From: Marinobacter salexigens
GTDB taxonomy: Bacteria; Pseudomonadota; Gammaproteobacteria; Pseudomonadales; Oleiphilaceae
Length of the DNA stretch: 64,000 nt
Reading direction: 5' to 3'
NCBI RefSeq assembly: GCF_018860765.1
Contig: NZ_JAHKPV010000001.1
Span: 857,594-921,593 of the forward strand
Shown here in pieces: positions 44,977 through 54,258 of this stretch. The notes under the pieces are model-generated. The model had not been told where the DNA came from, ran no database searches, and was given only the letters and a program-made list of their open reading frames with translations. The translations under genes and the position numbers were made by a program. Every line of letters starts with the position of its first letter. The stretch's first letter is position 1.

Positions 44977-46635
44977 ATGCCTAAAAGCCTCTCTTCCGAT
45001 GTGCGGAAAAAACTGGAGACCCTTCGCAACCGTTTCCGGGATAAAACGATCGGTGATATTCAAGGGCTGGTTACTAATATCCAGAACGCGTCGCAGCGCT
45101 CCGAGGCTGTTAATGAGTTGGTTGCCGCCTATCAACTGCTGCATCGGCTCGCGGGATCGGCCGGCACCTTGGGTTTTACCCAGCTCGGCGAGCAGGCCCG
45201 CAAGCTTGAGGTTGCAATAAAGCCCTTAGCGGAGCAGGTAACCGAAGGGGCAGACAGCGAGTGCATTCGGCTTCAGTTACAACAGCTGTTGGATGGCGGC
45301 TATGAACACGACATTTCAAGCCTCGGCAGCTTTTTGGGTGTGGCCGAGCCGGTATCAGCCCAGTGGCATAATCCTAAACGAGCGGAGGCCGATCGCCAGT
45401 CGGTTGTGTTGACACTGGAGCCGGACCATCAGCTTAACGACTTGATAATGCAGGGTTTGGCGTTGTATGGGTACCAAGTACGCAGTCTGAGCAGCGGCGA
45501 ACAGTGGCCGGACGGTATGAATGATGTTGATCTGGTGATGATCAGAGACACGCTGTTGCAAAATGAGGGCGAGATCTGGTTGTCTAAGCTGCACAGCTTG
45601 CCGGTGATCTGCTTCAGCAGCACCCACGACTTTATTACCCGCTACCGGCTAGCGCGCCTGGGTGTTGATGCGTGTGTTGACGAGCCCCACGATATTCCGG
45701 CACTAGTAGACCGGGTAGAGCAGCTTCTGGCAGAAGGGCTGGCGACGCTCACCGGGCGAGTGATGATTGTGGACGATGATAAAGAACTGCTGGAACATTA
45801 CCGGCTTGTTCTTTCTAGTGGCGGTTTGCAGGTGCGGGCGCTTGATGACCCATCCCGCTTATTGTCAGAACTGGCGGATTTTCGGCCGGATATTCTGTTG
45901 ATGGATGTACAGATGGGCCAGTACGATGGCCCGGTGTTGGCTCGCATGTTGCGGTTTCAGTCAGAATGGCTGAGCCTGCCCATTATATTCTTTTCGTCCG
46001 AAGAAGACCGCGATCTGCAATTGGATGTACTCGCACGGGGCGGTGATGATTTTGTGACCAAACCCGTCTCGGACCAGTTTTTGGTGCGCACAGCGAGAAT
46101 ACGCTGTTATCGTGCCCGGCAGCTCGATAAGCTGGTATCACTCGACAGCCTCACCGGCCTACTAAAGCACGCCCTAGCCAAAACCGAACTCAATCGCGAG
46201 CATGCACGCTGCGCCCGCTACGGCCACAGCTCTGTTGTCGCAATGCTGGATTTGGATCATTTTAAGCAGGTTAATGACTCCTACGGCCATGGAACTGGTG
46301 ATGTAGTGATTAAGGCCTTATCCAACCTTTTGCGCCACCGGCTTCGTAGCACCGACATTATTGGCCGCTACGGAGGCGAGGAGTTTGTGCTGGTGATGCC
46401 CGAATGCGTCATGAACGAAGCCGTAGAAATACTCGAAGCACTTTGCCAGGATTTCGCCCGTCTGGTGTTCAATGCCGAAAGTGCGGAGTTTTCGGTAACG
46501 TTCAGTGCCGGTGTTGCTGCCCTCAATGCTTATGAGACCGGCGAACAGGCTATTGAAGCCGCTGACAAAGCTCTCTACCAACGCAAGCGCGCCGGGCGGA
46601 ATGGCGTTACCGTGGCCGCTGGTGACCTATCTTGA
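44977..46635 (+). CDS. Hpt-pseudoreceiver-receiver-GGDEF protein (diguanylate cyclase)
   Basis: A 552-residue multidomain protein. An Hpt domain (about 1-105) carries LLHRLAGSAGTLGF with the phosphotransfer His. A degenerate receiver (about 128-245) has lost the acidic pair and the Lys. A true receiver (about 257-375) has VDDD, Asp in LLMDVQMG and TKPV. The GGDEF domain (about 385-550) has an active GGEEF and an inhibitory RSTD site five residues before it. It should make c-di-GMP in response to the adjacent kinases. Confidence 0.92.
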   Translation: MPKSLSSDVRKKLETLRNRFRDKTIGDIQGLVTNIQNASQRSEAVNELVAAYQLLHRLAGSAGTLGFTQLGEQARKLEVAIKPLAEQVTEGADSECIRLQLQQLLDGGYEHDISSLGSFLGVAEPVSAQWHNPKRAEADRQSVVLTLEPDHQLNDLIMQGLALYGYQVRSLSSGEQWPDGMNDVDLVMIRDTLLQNEGEIWLSKLHSLPVICFSSTHDFITRYRLARLGVDACVDEPHDIPALVDRVEQLLAEGLATLTGRVMIVDDDKELLEHYRLVLSSGGLQVRALDDPSRLLSELADFRPDILLMDVQMGQYDGPVLARMLRFQSEWLSLPIIFFSSEEDRDLQLDVLARGGDDFVTKPVSDQFLVRTARIRCYRARQLDKLVSLDSLTGLLKHALAKTELNREHARCARYGHSSVVAMLDLDHFKQVNDSYGHGTGDVVIKALSNLLRHRLRSTDIIGRYGGEEFVLVMPECVMNEAVEILEALCQDFARLVFNAESAEFSVTFSAGVAALNAYETGEQAIEAADKALYQRKRAGRNGVTVAAGDLS

Positions 46636-46663
46636 TGATTAATTACAAACTCAGAGCGTCACT

Positions 46664-47827
46664 ATGTATGTTTTGATTCTCGAAGATGATGAGTTGGTTG
46701 GCGATCTACTCGAGACGGTTGTGGCAGGTGCCTACCCCGGTGCGTCTATTAAGCTCTGTACCCTAGTGCAATCGGCAATAAGCAGTTGGCAGGAAAAACC
46801 AGCGGACCTAGTGATCGCCGACTGGAACCTGCCGGATGGCTCAGGGCTTGAGTTGATTCGCGTAGTGCGGAATACGAGCAGTGATGTCCCAGTGCTTATG
46901 ATCAGCGGCCGCGCAGATCGTGACTCCATTTTGGCCGCAGCCCATTTGGGCATCAGCGGTTACGTTAGTAAGCCGTTTCAAGTGGACGTTTTACACCAAA
47001 GGCTGACAGCGCTGGTGCCCAGCTCAATCGATCTTGGCGATGCGTCAAGTAATACGCTGGAAGATAAAATGGAAGCAGCCTGCAACTCTGCGATCCAACT
47101 GCCCGGTCAGATTGACACTGGTGAAATTCTTGAACTCATAGAAAAGTGTGATGAGCTGGATGCTGTAGCCTTGGCAGAAAGCTGGAAAAAAGAGCCGTCC
47201 CTGAGTGCCAAAATGCTGGATGTGGCGAATAGTGCATCTTTTCGCCGTTCTGGTACACCGGTAAAAACACTCAGGGAAGCGATCAGTGTGATCGGCGTTG
47301 CAATGGCCCTGAATCAAGCTTTGGCCTTATCTCTGGATATTTCGGGGAAGCTTGCTTGCTCGCGCTTGGCGGAGCGTGCACGTCAAGAACAGGAGCAGGC
47401 GTTGCATGTGGCGGAGACTGCCCGGTCCTTGGCCCAACGGATTGGTGATAAACCGGCCATCTACTACACTGCCGGCCTTTTGAGTAAGGCTGGTGAGTTG
47501 GCGGCGCTGAAGGTTTTGCAGAACCATTCTGATGAATCCGGAGACCCTCCCGACATAGAGCAGATTGACTCTGCACTTGCCTATTGGGCGGAAAAGCTTG
47601 GGAACCGAATCAAAGTGCAGTGGCGCTTACCGCTTGACCTTCGAGAGCTTATTGGTGCCGTATATTTTGTTAGCAGAAGCAACGTTAGTCAGTCTAAGTT
47701 GGTTATGCGCACAGCTGCTTTATTGTCAGCTGAACAGGCAGATAGCCCCGAGTGTCGCACATTGTTGCGACGGCTAGGTATTGAACACCGAGAAGACAGT
47801 CGAGAGGGCAGTCAAGATGACACCTGA
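46664..47827 (+). CDS. Response regulator with HDOD output domain
   Basis: A 387-residue protein. The receiver (1-120) has LEDDELVGD, the phospho-acceptor Asp in VIADWNLPDGSG and SKPF. The rest (about 150-370) fits an HDOD domain: LAESWKKEPSLSAKMLDVAN and LREAISVIGVAMALNQAL are typical. HDOD proteins relay signals without known catalysis. It is 28 bp after the diguanylate cyclase gene and overlaps the next by 11 bp. Confidence 0.85.
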   Translation: MYVLILEDDELVGDLLETVVAGAYPGASIKLCTLVQSAISSWQEKPADLVIADWNLPDGSGLELIRVVRNTSSDVPVLMISGRADRDSILAAAHLGISGYVSKPFQVDVLHQRLTALVPSSIDLGDASSNTLEDKMEAACNSAIQLPGQIDTGEILELIEKCDELDAVALAESWKKEPSLSAKMLDVANSASFRRSGTPVKTLREAISVIGVAMALNQALALSLDISGKLACSRLAERARQEQEQALHVAETARSLAQRIGDKPAIYYTAGLLSKAGELAALKVLQNHSDESGDPPDIEQIDSALAYWAEKLGNRIKVQWRLPLDLRELIGAVYFVSRSNVSQSKLVMRTAALLSAEQADSPECRTLLRRLGIEHREDSREGSQDDT

Positions 47828-48215
47828 AAGCTTACAACGTATTTTGATGGTTGAAGACGAGCCGGATATCCGAACGGTTGCGGAACTGGCATTGGAGGCT
47901 ATTGGCGGGTTCGAGCTTACAGCATGTGAGTCGGGGCAACACGCGTTGAAAAAAATAGAAGAATGCCGCCCTCAGTTGATTGTGTTGGATGTGATGATGC
48001 CCTGCATGGACGGTCCGGCTACCTTACGGGCGATTCGTGCCATGCCGGGCTACGCTACAGTGCCAGCGGTGTTCATGACTGCAAAAGTCCAAAGTGATGA
48101 AGTCCAGAGCTACCTCGCATTGGGCGCGGCCGGTGTTATTCCAAAACCATTTGACCCACTCACACTGGCAGATCAGATCAGAGAGATCTGGAACGAGGCT
48201 CATGCTATCGGTTAA
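47817..48215 (+). CDS. Single-domain response regulator
   Basis: A 132-residue stand-alone receiver: VEDEPDIRT acidic pocket, phospho-acceptor Asp in IVLDVMMPCMDGP, Thr in MTAKVQ and Lys in IPKPFDP. With no output domain it probably acts as a phosphate shuttle, for example to the Hpt domain at 44977, or by binding a partner. ATG 47817 overlaps the upstream stop by 11 bp. Confidence 0.92.
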   Translation: MTPESLQRILMVEDEPDIRTVAELALEAIGGFELTACESGQHALKKIEECRPQLIVLDVMMPCMDGPATLRAIRAMPGYATVPAVFMTAKVQSDEVQSYLALGAAGVIPKPFDPLTLADQIREIWNEAHAIG

Positions 48216-48256
48216 GCTTCTTCCGATTTTTACTGTCACCATCGCAAAAGGCTGAT

Positions 48257-48613
48257 ATGTCGTCCTCACGCAATAACGATGAAACCAAAGCCAAACTTAA
48301 TTTGGAAACGTCCCGTATACGCTGGCACGAGTTACAGACCTACTACGCCCGGGGTCAGGTTGTGCGTGTCGGCAAAGCTCTGGATCTGTTAGATGTAGCC
48401 TCAGAACTCACCGCTGATAACCGTGCGCTGTTTGAGCAGTGGCTTGCTGCGGGACATGTGGGGGATGTGTCTCCCGATATGGCGCGTGCGTGGTACGACC
48501 GTGATGCCGAGCTCTGGGCCGTGGTTGTGGCGCCTTGGGTGCTGGTTCAGGACCGCACGGAAGTTTCTGGGCCCTCAGGGTCTTCCAACCCTTCTGACTC
48601 GTCGGTGCATTAG
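48257..48613 (+). CDS. DUF2288 family protein
   Basis: A 118-residue soluble protein matching DUF2288: the core runs from IRWHELQTYYARGQVVRV to WYDRDAELWAVVVAPWVLVQ. The last ~18 residues are Ser/Pro-rich and probably disordered. AAGG sits 5 nt before the ATG. Its TAG overlaps the lysO GTG by 1 nt (TAGTG). Function unknown. Confidence 0.85.
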   Translation: MSSSRNNDETKAKLNLETSRIRWHELQTYYARGQVVRVGKALDLLDVASELTADNRALFEQWLAAGHVGDVSPDMARAWYDRDAELWAVVVAPWVLVQDRTEVSGPSGSSNPSDSSVH

Positions 48614-49524
48614 TGCTTACCGACGCTTTATTGATTCTTGCTCCACTGTTTTTGGGCTTCGCTTTGGCGCTGAAAAACCGGCGGCTTATGACTGGAATCC
48701 ACTACACAGTGGAAGCCCTGGTGTATTTTATTCTGGCATTGCTGGGGTTAGGGCTGGGCCAGATGGAAGGCTTGTCTAGCCAACTTGGCGCCATGGCTAG
48801 TCAAATGTCCGTTTTGGTGATTGTCCTGTTCGTGGCTAATATGGCCGGGCTGTGGTTATTTCATCGCTGGCAGCCCATGGTGCCCGAACATCGGAATCAG
48901 TCTACCGGAAATACTGGCTATGTGCGGCTTTTCATGGCGGCCCTAAAGCCTTTGCTGGCGGTGTTTGTGGGGCTGATTTTAGGCTATTTCCTGCTCCCCG
49001 ATCTGCCGCAGGCCGAGCAACTGGCCACCTGGTCTCTTATGTTGCTACTGTTCCTGATTGGCCTGCAATTGCGCAACGCAGGGCTTTCGTTGCGAAAACT
49101 GTTGATGAACACGCAAGGCTTAGGGATTGCATTCATGCTCGTGCTCAGCTCTCTGCTAGGTGGAGTGCTGCTGATTCCGGTATTGGGCCTGCCTTGGAAC
49201 GAGGTGCTGGCACTAGCTTCGGGTTTTGGCTGGTACTCTCTCTCGGGTATTGTGATCGGGGAAGCCCTTGGGCCAGCCTGGGGCGGCGTGGCTTTCCTGA
49301 ACGATGTATTGCGGGAGATCATTGCCCTTGCCATCATTCCCTTAATGATAGGCAGTCGGCCAGCTATGGCTATTGGTTATGGCGGGGCTACATCCATGGA
49401 CTTCACATTGCCGGTGATTCGCAGTAGTGGAGGGTTGAGCTGTGTTCCCGTGGCCATTGCATCGGGCTTTTTGCTGTCGTTTTTATCGCCGGTTCTAATG
49501 GGTGTTTTGTTATCGCTAAGTTAA
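48613..49524 (+). CDS. lysO: Lysine exporter LysO family protein
   Basis: A 303-residue inner-membrane protein with about eight transmembrane helices, matching the LysO (YbjE) family that exports L-lysine. Conserved regions include FGWYSLSGIVIGEALGP and YGGATSMDFTLPVIRSS. The start is GTG, coupled to the DUF2288 gene. No lysine riboswitch-like structure is visible upstream, so regulation is unclear. Confidence 0.87.
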   Translation: MLTDALLILAPLFLGFALALKNRRLMTGIHYTVEALVYFILALLGLGLGQMEGLSSQLGAMASQMSVLVIVLFVANMAGLWLFHRWQPMVPEHRNQSTGNTGYVRLFMAALKPLLAVFVGLILGYFLLPDLPQAEQLATWSLMLLLFLIGLQLRNAGLSLRKLLMNTQGLGIAFMLVLSSLLGGVLLIPVLGLPWNEVLALASGFGWYSLSGIVIGEALGPAWGGVAFLNDVLREIIALAIIPLMIGSRPAMAIGYGGATSMDFTLPVIRSSGGLSCVPVAIASGFLLSFLSPVLMGVLLSLS

Positions 49525-49543
49525 GCCGATAGACCAGTCGGGG

Positions 49544-50752
49544 TCAGCTAAGAAACTTACGCACATCAATGTGGTAATCGTCAGGATCAACAGCCCGTAG
49601 AATGCGATCCTGATTACCCGGTTTCGAGAGGTCAATGGTCGTCACTGTAATCGGCATCCGGAATTTCGTGTGGTACATCACCCGCACCACGGGGAGCCGC
49701 TGATCTTCCTCGTTGATCTCAACCACAACGCCAAGCCGCCCGCTATCCAGCAAAACAAGAGACCCGACCGGGTACAAACCAATACAGCGGATGAACTGCT
49801 TCACCAGTGTTGCGTCCAGATGGTCGCCACTCCATTCCAGAAGTTTTTTCAGGCCTTGTGTCGGCGTCAATCCTTTGTGGTATACACGATCTGCAGTAAT
49901 TGCGTCATAAACGTCTGTAATGGCCACCATGCGCCCATATACCGAGATCTGCTCGCCCTTTAGGCCCTCCGGATAACCGGAGCCGTCCATTCGTTCGTGA
50001 TGCTGCGCTGCTGTGATCACCGTCAGCTCACCTATGCCCTCTGTTGCGGACAGGATATCCCGGGAGTGCCGGGCGTGGAGCTTCATTACTTCAAACTCTT
50101 CCGGCGAAAGGCGGCCGGGTTTGTGCAACACTTCATCGGGCGTTAGGATTTTGCCAAGGTCGTGGAGCAGGGCGCCAACAACGGTTTGATGCATCACATC
50201 TGTGGGAAGTTGGCGATATTGCCCGAAAAGCGTCATCAGCACGCTCAGGTTTACCGAGTGCTCAAGCAAGTAATTGTCTTTTTCGCGAATCCGACCAAGA
50301 CACCCCAGCGCATTGGCGTTCCGGGATACGGAGCTTTGCAGCTCATCCGCCAGCTTGTGAATGGGGGCTACATCAACAGGTGCGCCCATTTTGGCGCTGC
50401 TCATGAAGTTGCTAACCAACTCTTGGGCCTGTGAATGGACTCCCATCGCAATCACGATTTCTTCCGAAAGAGATACCTTAGGTGCAACCCCGGGCTTCTG
50501 CTCGCCAGCTTTTTGCAGGGCTGCGTCATTACGCCCATCTACCTCGGCCGCAGGTTCCGAATCCTGACTGTCGATCCCCTTTTGCACATCAATGTAAACA
50601 AACTGCACGCCCATCTTGCGGATTTTTTCGATGGTTTCATCCCGTTTGATCACGCCGCGCCTTCGTTGCGTGTTGTGGGGGATCCAGTCGTTGTTCAGGT
50701 CGGAGATGTACATGCCGACCTTTAACGCGGAGACGGGAATGCGCTTGATCAT
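49544..50752 (-). CDS. HD-GYP domain cyclic-di-GMP phosphodiesterase
   Basis: A 402-residue protein. The N-terminal DUF3391-like region (about 1-120) is followed by an HD-GYP domain: LLHDLGKILTPDEVLHKPG supplies the HD pair, then HHERMDGSGYPEGLKG contains the GYP motif. It should degrade c-di-GMP. It is coupled to tatD by a 4-bp overlap and lies near the diguanylate cyclase at 44977, so the region holds both making and breaking activities. Confidence 0.93.
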   Translation of the reverse strand: MIKRIPVSALKVGMYISDLNNDWIPHNTQRRRGVIKRDETIEKIRKMGVQFVYIDVQKGIDSQDSEPAAEVDGRNDAALQKAGEQKPGVAPKVSLSEEIVIAMGVHSQAQELVSNFMSSAKMGAPVDVAPIHKLADELQSSVSRNANALGCLGRIREKDNYLLEHSVNLSVLMTLFGQYRQLPTDVMHQTVVGALLHDLGKILTPDEVLHKPGRLSPEEFEVMKLHARHSRDILSATEGIGELTVITAAQHHERMDGSGYPEGLKGEQISVYGRMVAITDVYDAITADRVYHKGLTPTQGLKKLLEWSGDHLDATLVKQFIRCIGLYPVGSLVLLDSGRLGVVVEINEEDQRLPVVRVMYHTKFRMPITVTTIDLSKPGNQDRILRAVDPDDYHIDVRKFLS

Positions 50753-51558
50753 GGCGTGGGAAAAAACGTTCTCAGGCTATTGTGGTAGGTTTGGGTGATT
50801 ACATTGTTCAGCGGTAAGCCTTTTACCTCGGCAATTTTTTCAGCAACGAACGGCAGGTAAAAGGGCGCGTTTTCCTTGCCGCGATAAGGTACGGGCGTAA
50901 GGAAAGGCGCGTCGGTCTCTAGAAGGATTTGGCTGATGGGAGCCATACGAACGATATCCCGCACGTTTTCTGCCTTATTGAAGGTCGTAATGCCGTTAAA
51001 GCCTAGATTCCAACCCTGATCCAATGCGTATTGGGCAAGACCCGGGCCGGATGTAAAACTGTGGATTACGCCGCGGCGTTTAAGAGACTGCTCAAACTCT
51101 TTCAGTATAGCGATAGTTTCTTCATCTGCTTCCCGACTGTGGATAACGACCGGGCGGTCATTGTCGCAGGCAATTTGAAGCTGGCGCCGAAAAACGTCTT
51201 GCTGGGTGGCGCGATCGGCTTTGTCATAAAAATAGTCCAGCCCAATTTCGCCAACGGCAACAATCTTTTCGTCGCGTGCGTGGGCGCGAATCTCTGCCTC
51301 TACTGCATCGTTATAAGTTTCTGCCTCATGGGGGTGAATGCCCTGAGTGCCGTATAACCATGATGCCTTTGCGCTGAGTTCTCGAACTTTTGCCAGATTG
51401 TCCGGAGCCACGGCAATGGTGATTACCCGTTCGATATTCACTTGCCGTGTCTGCGCCAGAGTTTCCTCCAGCGGGCGCTCCTTGAGATAGTCCAGATGGC
51501 AGTGGGTTTCGATAATCGGGTGATCGAATACGGGAATCTCGCGACGTTTTTTACTCAT
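50749..51558 (-). CDS. TatD family metal-dependent hydrolase
   Basis: A 269-residue TIM-barrel hydrolase of the TatD DNase family. Metal ligands appear in ETHCHLD, GEIGLDYFY, VIHSREADEET and ETDAPFLTP. The family removes 3' nucleotides from damaged DNA or acts as D-aminoacyl-tRNA deacylase-like hydrolase. It is the first gene of a pair with the HD-GYP gene. Confidence 0.9.
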   Translation of the reverse strand: MSKKRREIPVFDHPIIETHCHLDYLKERPLEETLAQTRQVNIERVITIAVAPDNLAKVRELSAKASWLYGTQGIHPHEAETYNDAVEAEIRAHARDEKIVAVGEIGLDYFYDKADRATQQDVFRRQLQIACDNDRPVVIHSREADEETIAILKEFEQSLKRRGVIHSFTSGPGLAQYALDQGWNLGFNGITTFNKAENVRDIVRMAPISQILLETDAPFLTPVPYRGKENAPFYLPFVAEKIAEVKGLPLNNVITQTYHNSLRTFFPTP

Positions 51559-51720
51559 GAACAGGTGCTAGGCTCCGGTACAGGCAGTTGGTTTGGCTGC
51601 TACTCTTAGGCGTGAAACATGAGAGTTTACCAGTTGTCTGTTTATTGGCCTACGTTCATCCGTAAGGAGTTTCCTTGATGAATGTTGCTGTTCCGGTTTG
51701 ATTCAGGGTTGGAGGTGCAG

Positions 51721-52992
51721 ATGCACGTTGTCGTAGTTGGTGGTGGCGTTGTGGGTGTAACCACAGCTTGGGAGCTGAGCCGTCGTGGTCATCAGGTGAC
51801 GGTACTTGAACGCCTTAGCATGGCAGGAAGTGAGACCAGTAAAGGCAATGCAGCGCAACGCTCATACGGCGTGGTTTATCCTTGGGCTGATCCAAGCATG
51901 GTGTTTAAGGCGTTGCCCTGGCTTGTTAAGCAGGATGGCCCGTTAAAACTGCGCATGCCGCCATCTCTTGCAGCTGTGAAGTTCATGTTTTCGACTCTGA
52001 GGTACGCCTGGTCGCCAGGCCTGTTCGGTTTCAACAAGCGCGCCATGCTTCGTCTTGGTATTCACAGCCGTGAGCGTTTTCTGAAGCTGGAGGAGGAGCT
52101 TGATCTGGGGTTTGATGGCGGCCACCGTGGTCTGTTGCACCTTGCTAGTACGCCAGAAGAACTGGAGGTGCATCGAGGTACTCACCGGCTACTCAACGAA
52201 ATGGGTATTGCTTCTCGGCTGCTGACACCGAAGCAGGTATACGAAGTAGAGCCGGGCATGGCAGAGAACGGCCCTCTTTATGGCGCCCTAAGCTATGACA
52301 CAGACGGTACTGGCGACTGTCACTTGTTTTCGCTGGCACTGGCTAAAGCCTGCGAAGAGAAGGGCGTGAACTTTCGCTATAACGTCCAAGTGAAGCGGCT
52401 GGTGGCCAATAGTCAGGCGGTTGAGTCGGTGGTTTTGCAAAACGAGAACGGCCAACAAGAAACCCTTGAGGCTGACGCCTTTGTGATCAGCGCTGGTTGT
52501 TGGTCTGATGAGTTGGTTCGGCCTTTAGGCCTCAAGCTGCCCATCTATCCTATTAAGGGCTACAGCATTACCGTCCCTTTGAAAAGCCCGGATAACGCGC
52601 CGGTTTCCACCATTCATGATGACAACTTCAAGGTTGTCTCCACGCGATTGGGCGACCGCTTGCGCTCAACCGGCTTTGTGGAGCTGACGGATTTTAACCG
52701 CGACATTCCAGAAGCTCGCATAGCCACTATTCGCAAATCTGTAGAGTCCCGTTTCCCGGGTTGCGCTGATCTGGATGCGGCAGAGACATGGACCGGCTTT
52801 CGGCCCATGACACCCGATGGCCCTGCCATCATCGGCCGTGGCCCCCGAGAAAATCTGTACCTGAACACCGGCCACGGTACTTTTGGTTGGACTTTTTCGG
52901 CGGGTAGTGCGGATGTGATTGCGCAAGTGTTGGATGGCGAAGAGCCTGCTGTGTGTTTGGATGCCTTCCGTCCGAGGCGCTATCAGGAGTGA
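51721..52992 (+). CDS. FAD-dependent D-amino-acid dehydrogenase (DadA-like)
   Basis: A 423-residue oxidoreductase of the DAO family. It begins with the FAD-binding motif VVVGGGVVGVTTAWELSRRG; the DadA-like fragments GNAAQRSYG and WTGFRPMTPDGPAIIG follow. It oxidises D-amino acids to keto acids with electrons passed to the respiratory chain. ATG 51721 has GGAGG 5 nt upstream; the frame extends to 51682. No alanine racemase gene is next to it, so the substrate is not certain. Confidence 0.88.
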   Translation: MHVVVVGGGVVGVTTAWELSRRGHQVTVLERLSMAGSETSKGNAAQRSYGVVYPWADPSMVFKALPWLVKQDGPLKLRMPPSLAAVKFMFSTLRYAWSPGLFGFNKRAMLRLGIHSRERFLKLEEELDLGFDGGHRGLLHLASTPEELEVHRGTHRLLNEMGIASRLLTPKQVYEVEPGMAENGPLYGALSYDTDGTGDCHLFSLALAKACEEKGVNFRYNVQVKRLVANSQAVESVVLQNENGQQETLEADAFVISAGCWSDELVRPLGLKLPIYPIKGYSITVPLKSPDNAPVSTIHDDNFKVVSTRLGDRLRSTGFVELTDFNRDIPEARIATIRKSVESRFPGCADLDAAETWTGFRPMTPDGPAIIGRGPRENLYLNTGHGTFGWTFSAGSADVIAQVLDGEEPAVCLDAFRPRRYQE

Positions 52993-54236
52993 ATGTTTTC
53001 CCGGCCACCGATTCTTTTTACTCGCGATGGAGAGCGCTCAATGATTGGCTGGTGCGGCATCAAACAATCTGGCGGCCAGCTCCGTTTATCGAGCCAGTGC
53101 CGGGATGGGTTCAGAGCCATCCTGAGCTGGCGCAACGATTGATAGGGCTTAGCGATGCTGAGTGTGCCGGGTTAGATGGTCAGCCGGCAAAGCTGGCAAA
53201 TGTGGCGTCCCAATACCTACCAGAACTGGCTCTGTACGCAAATTTGGTGGATGTGCCGGAATTAGCGCCTGAACCTGCGAATGTTGTGGCAGCGACACTG
53301 CCCGAAATCCGGGCAACGGATATGCCGGGACGCAAGCGAGAGCAGGCGGGTGCTTTTACAGCCGTATTGAAGCCGCTGCAGCAACCGATTTTGGATTGGT
53401 GCTGTGGCAAGGGCCATTTGTCCCGAACGCTCGCCGCACAGAGTCAAAATCAAGTTCAGGGTTATGAGTGGAATTCAAAGCTGGTGGCCGATGGTAACCG
53501 GCTAGCGGCCCATTTTGGAGACGCGGTTCAGATCCACTGTCAGGATGTTATGGCGCCGCATGTGCTCCTGCCAGGCGGCACCCACATAGCAGCCCTGCAC
53601 GCATGCGGGGATCTTCATCGGCAGCTATTGATACAAGGAACTGCGGCAGGGGTGCCGAGATTGAGCCTGTCGCCTTGCTGCTATCACAAAACTGCTGAAG
53701 GGCGTTACAAGACGCTTTCAGAGCGTGCAACGACGCACGATGGAAGGCTTGCGCTCAATCGTGATGATATGCGCTTAGCCGTGAGGGAAACGGTAACAGC
53801 GCCAACCGGCGTTAGAGAGCAGACAACAACCTTGAGCCAGTGGCGGTTGGGATTTGATGGGCTTCAGCGTTCGCTGCGCGGGGTGAATGAATACCTACCT
53901 GTGCCGTCCTACTCCCCAAAGTTAATGCATCAAGGGTTCGCGGCTTTTTGCCATTGGGCGGCCAGTAAAAAGCAGCTTATTTTGCCAGCACACACAGATT
54001 TCGATACTTGGCTTGCCCATGGAGTGCAGCGCCAAAAAGATGTACGTCGTTACGAGCTCATCCGACATGTTTTCCGTCGGCCTTTGGAGTTGTGGCTGGC
54101 TCTGGATTACGCGGTCTTTTTAGAAGAACAGGGGTATGGTGTGCGGTTCGGCCGCTTCTGTGCTCGATCTCTGACACCCAGAAACCTGTTGCTGGATGCC
54201 GTCAAAAAGAAAGGCGCCCGAGAGCGCCTTTCTTAA
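52989..54236 (+). CDS. SAM-dependent methyltransferase (Methyltransf_32-like)
   Basis: A 415-residue protein. The SAM-binding loop is ILDWCCGKGHLSRTLA (about 135-150), followed by ALHACGDLHRQLL and a Cys-rich LSPCCYHKTAEGRY segment typical of the GSTCD-type methyltransferases. GTG 52989 overlaps the DadA stop (GTGA). Substrate is unknown, possibly rRNA or tRNA. Its last codons form half of a terminator used by the opposite gene. Confidence 0.8.
   Translation: MNVFPATDSFYSRWRALNDWLVRHQTIWRPAPFIEPVPGWVQSHPELAQRLIGLSDAECAGLDGQPAKLANVASQYLPELALYANLVDVPELAPEPANVVAATLPEIRATDMPGRKREQAGAFTAVLKPLQQPILDWCCGKGHLSRTLAAQSQNQVQGYEWNSKLVADGNRLAAHFGDAVQIHCQDVMAPHVLLPGGTHIAALHACGDLHRQLLIQGTAAGVPRLSLSPCCYHKTAEGRYKTLSERATTHDGRLALNRDDMRLAVRETVTAPTGVREQTTTLSQWRLGFDGLQRSLRGVNEYLPVPSYSPKLMHQGFAAFCHWAASKKQLILPAHTDFDTWLAHGVQRQKDVRRYELIRHVFRRPLELWLALDYAVFLEEQGYGVRFGRFCARSLTPRNLLLDAVKKKGARERLS
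54204..54234 (-). terminator. Terminator of the ompA-type gene, embedded in a coding end
   Basis: A perfect 11-bp stem (54207-54217 with 54224-54234, 6-nt loop). On the minus strand it is followed by Ts (complement of the A run 54204-54208). It overlaps the last ten codons and stop of the methyltransferase gene. Confidence 0.75.
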
Positions 54237-54258
54237 CTTCACTTGTTTGTCTTCAAAC

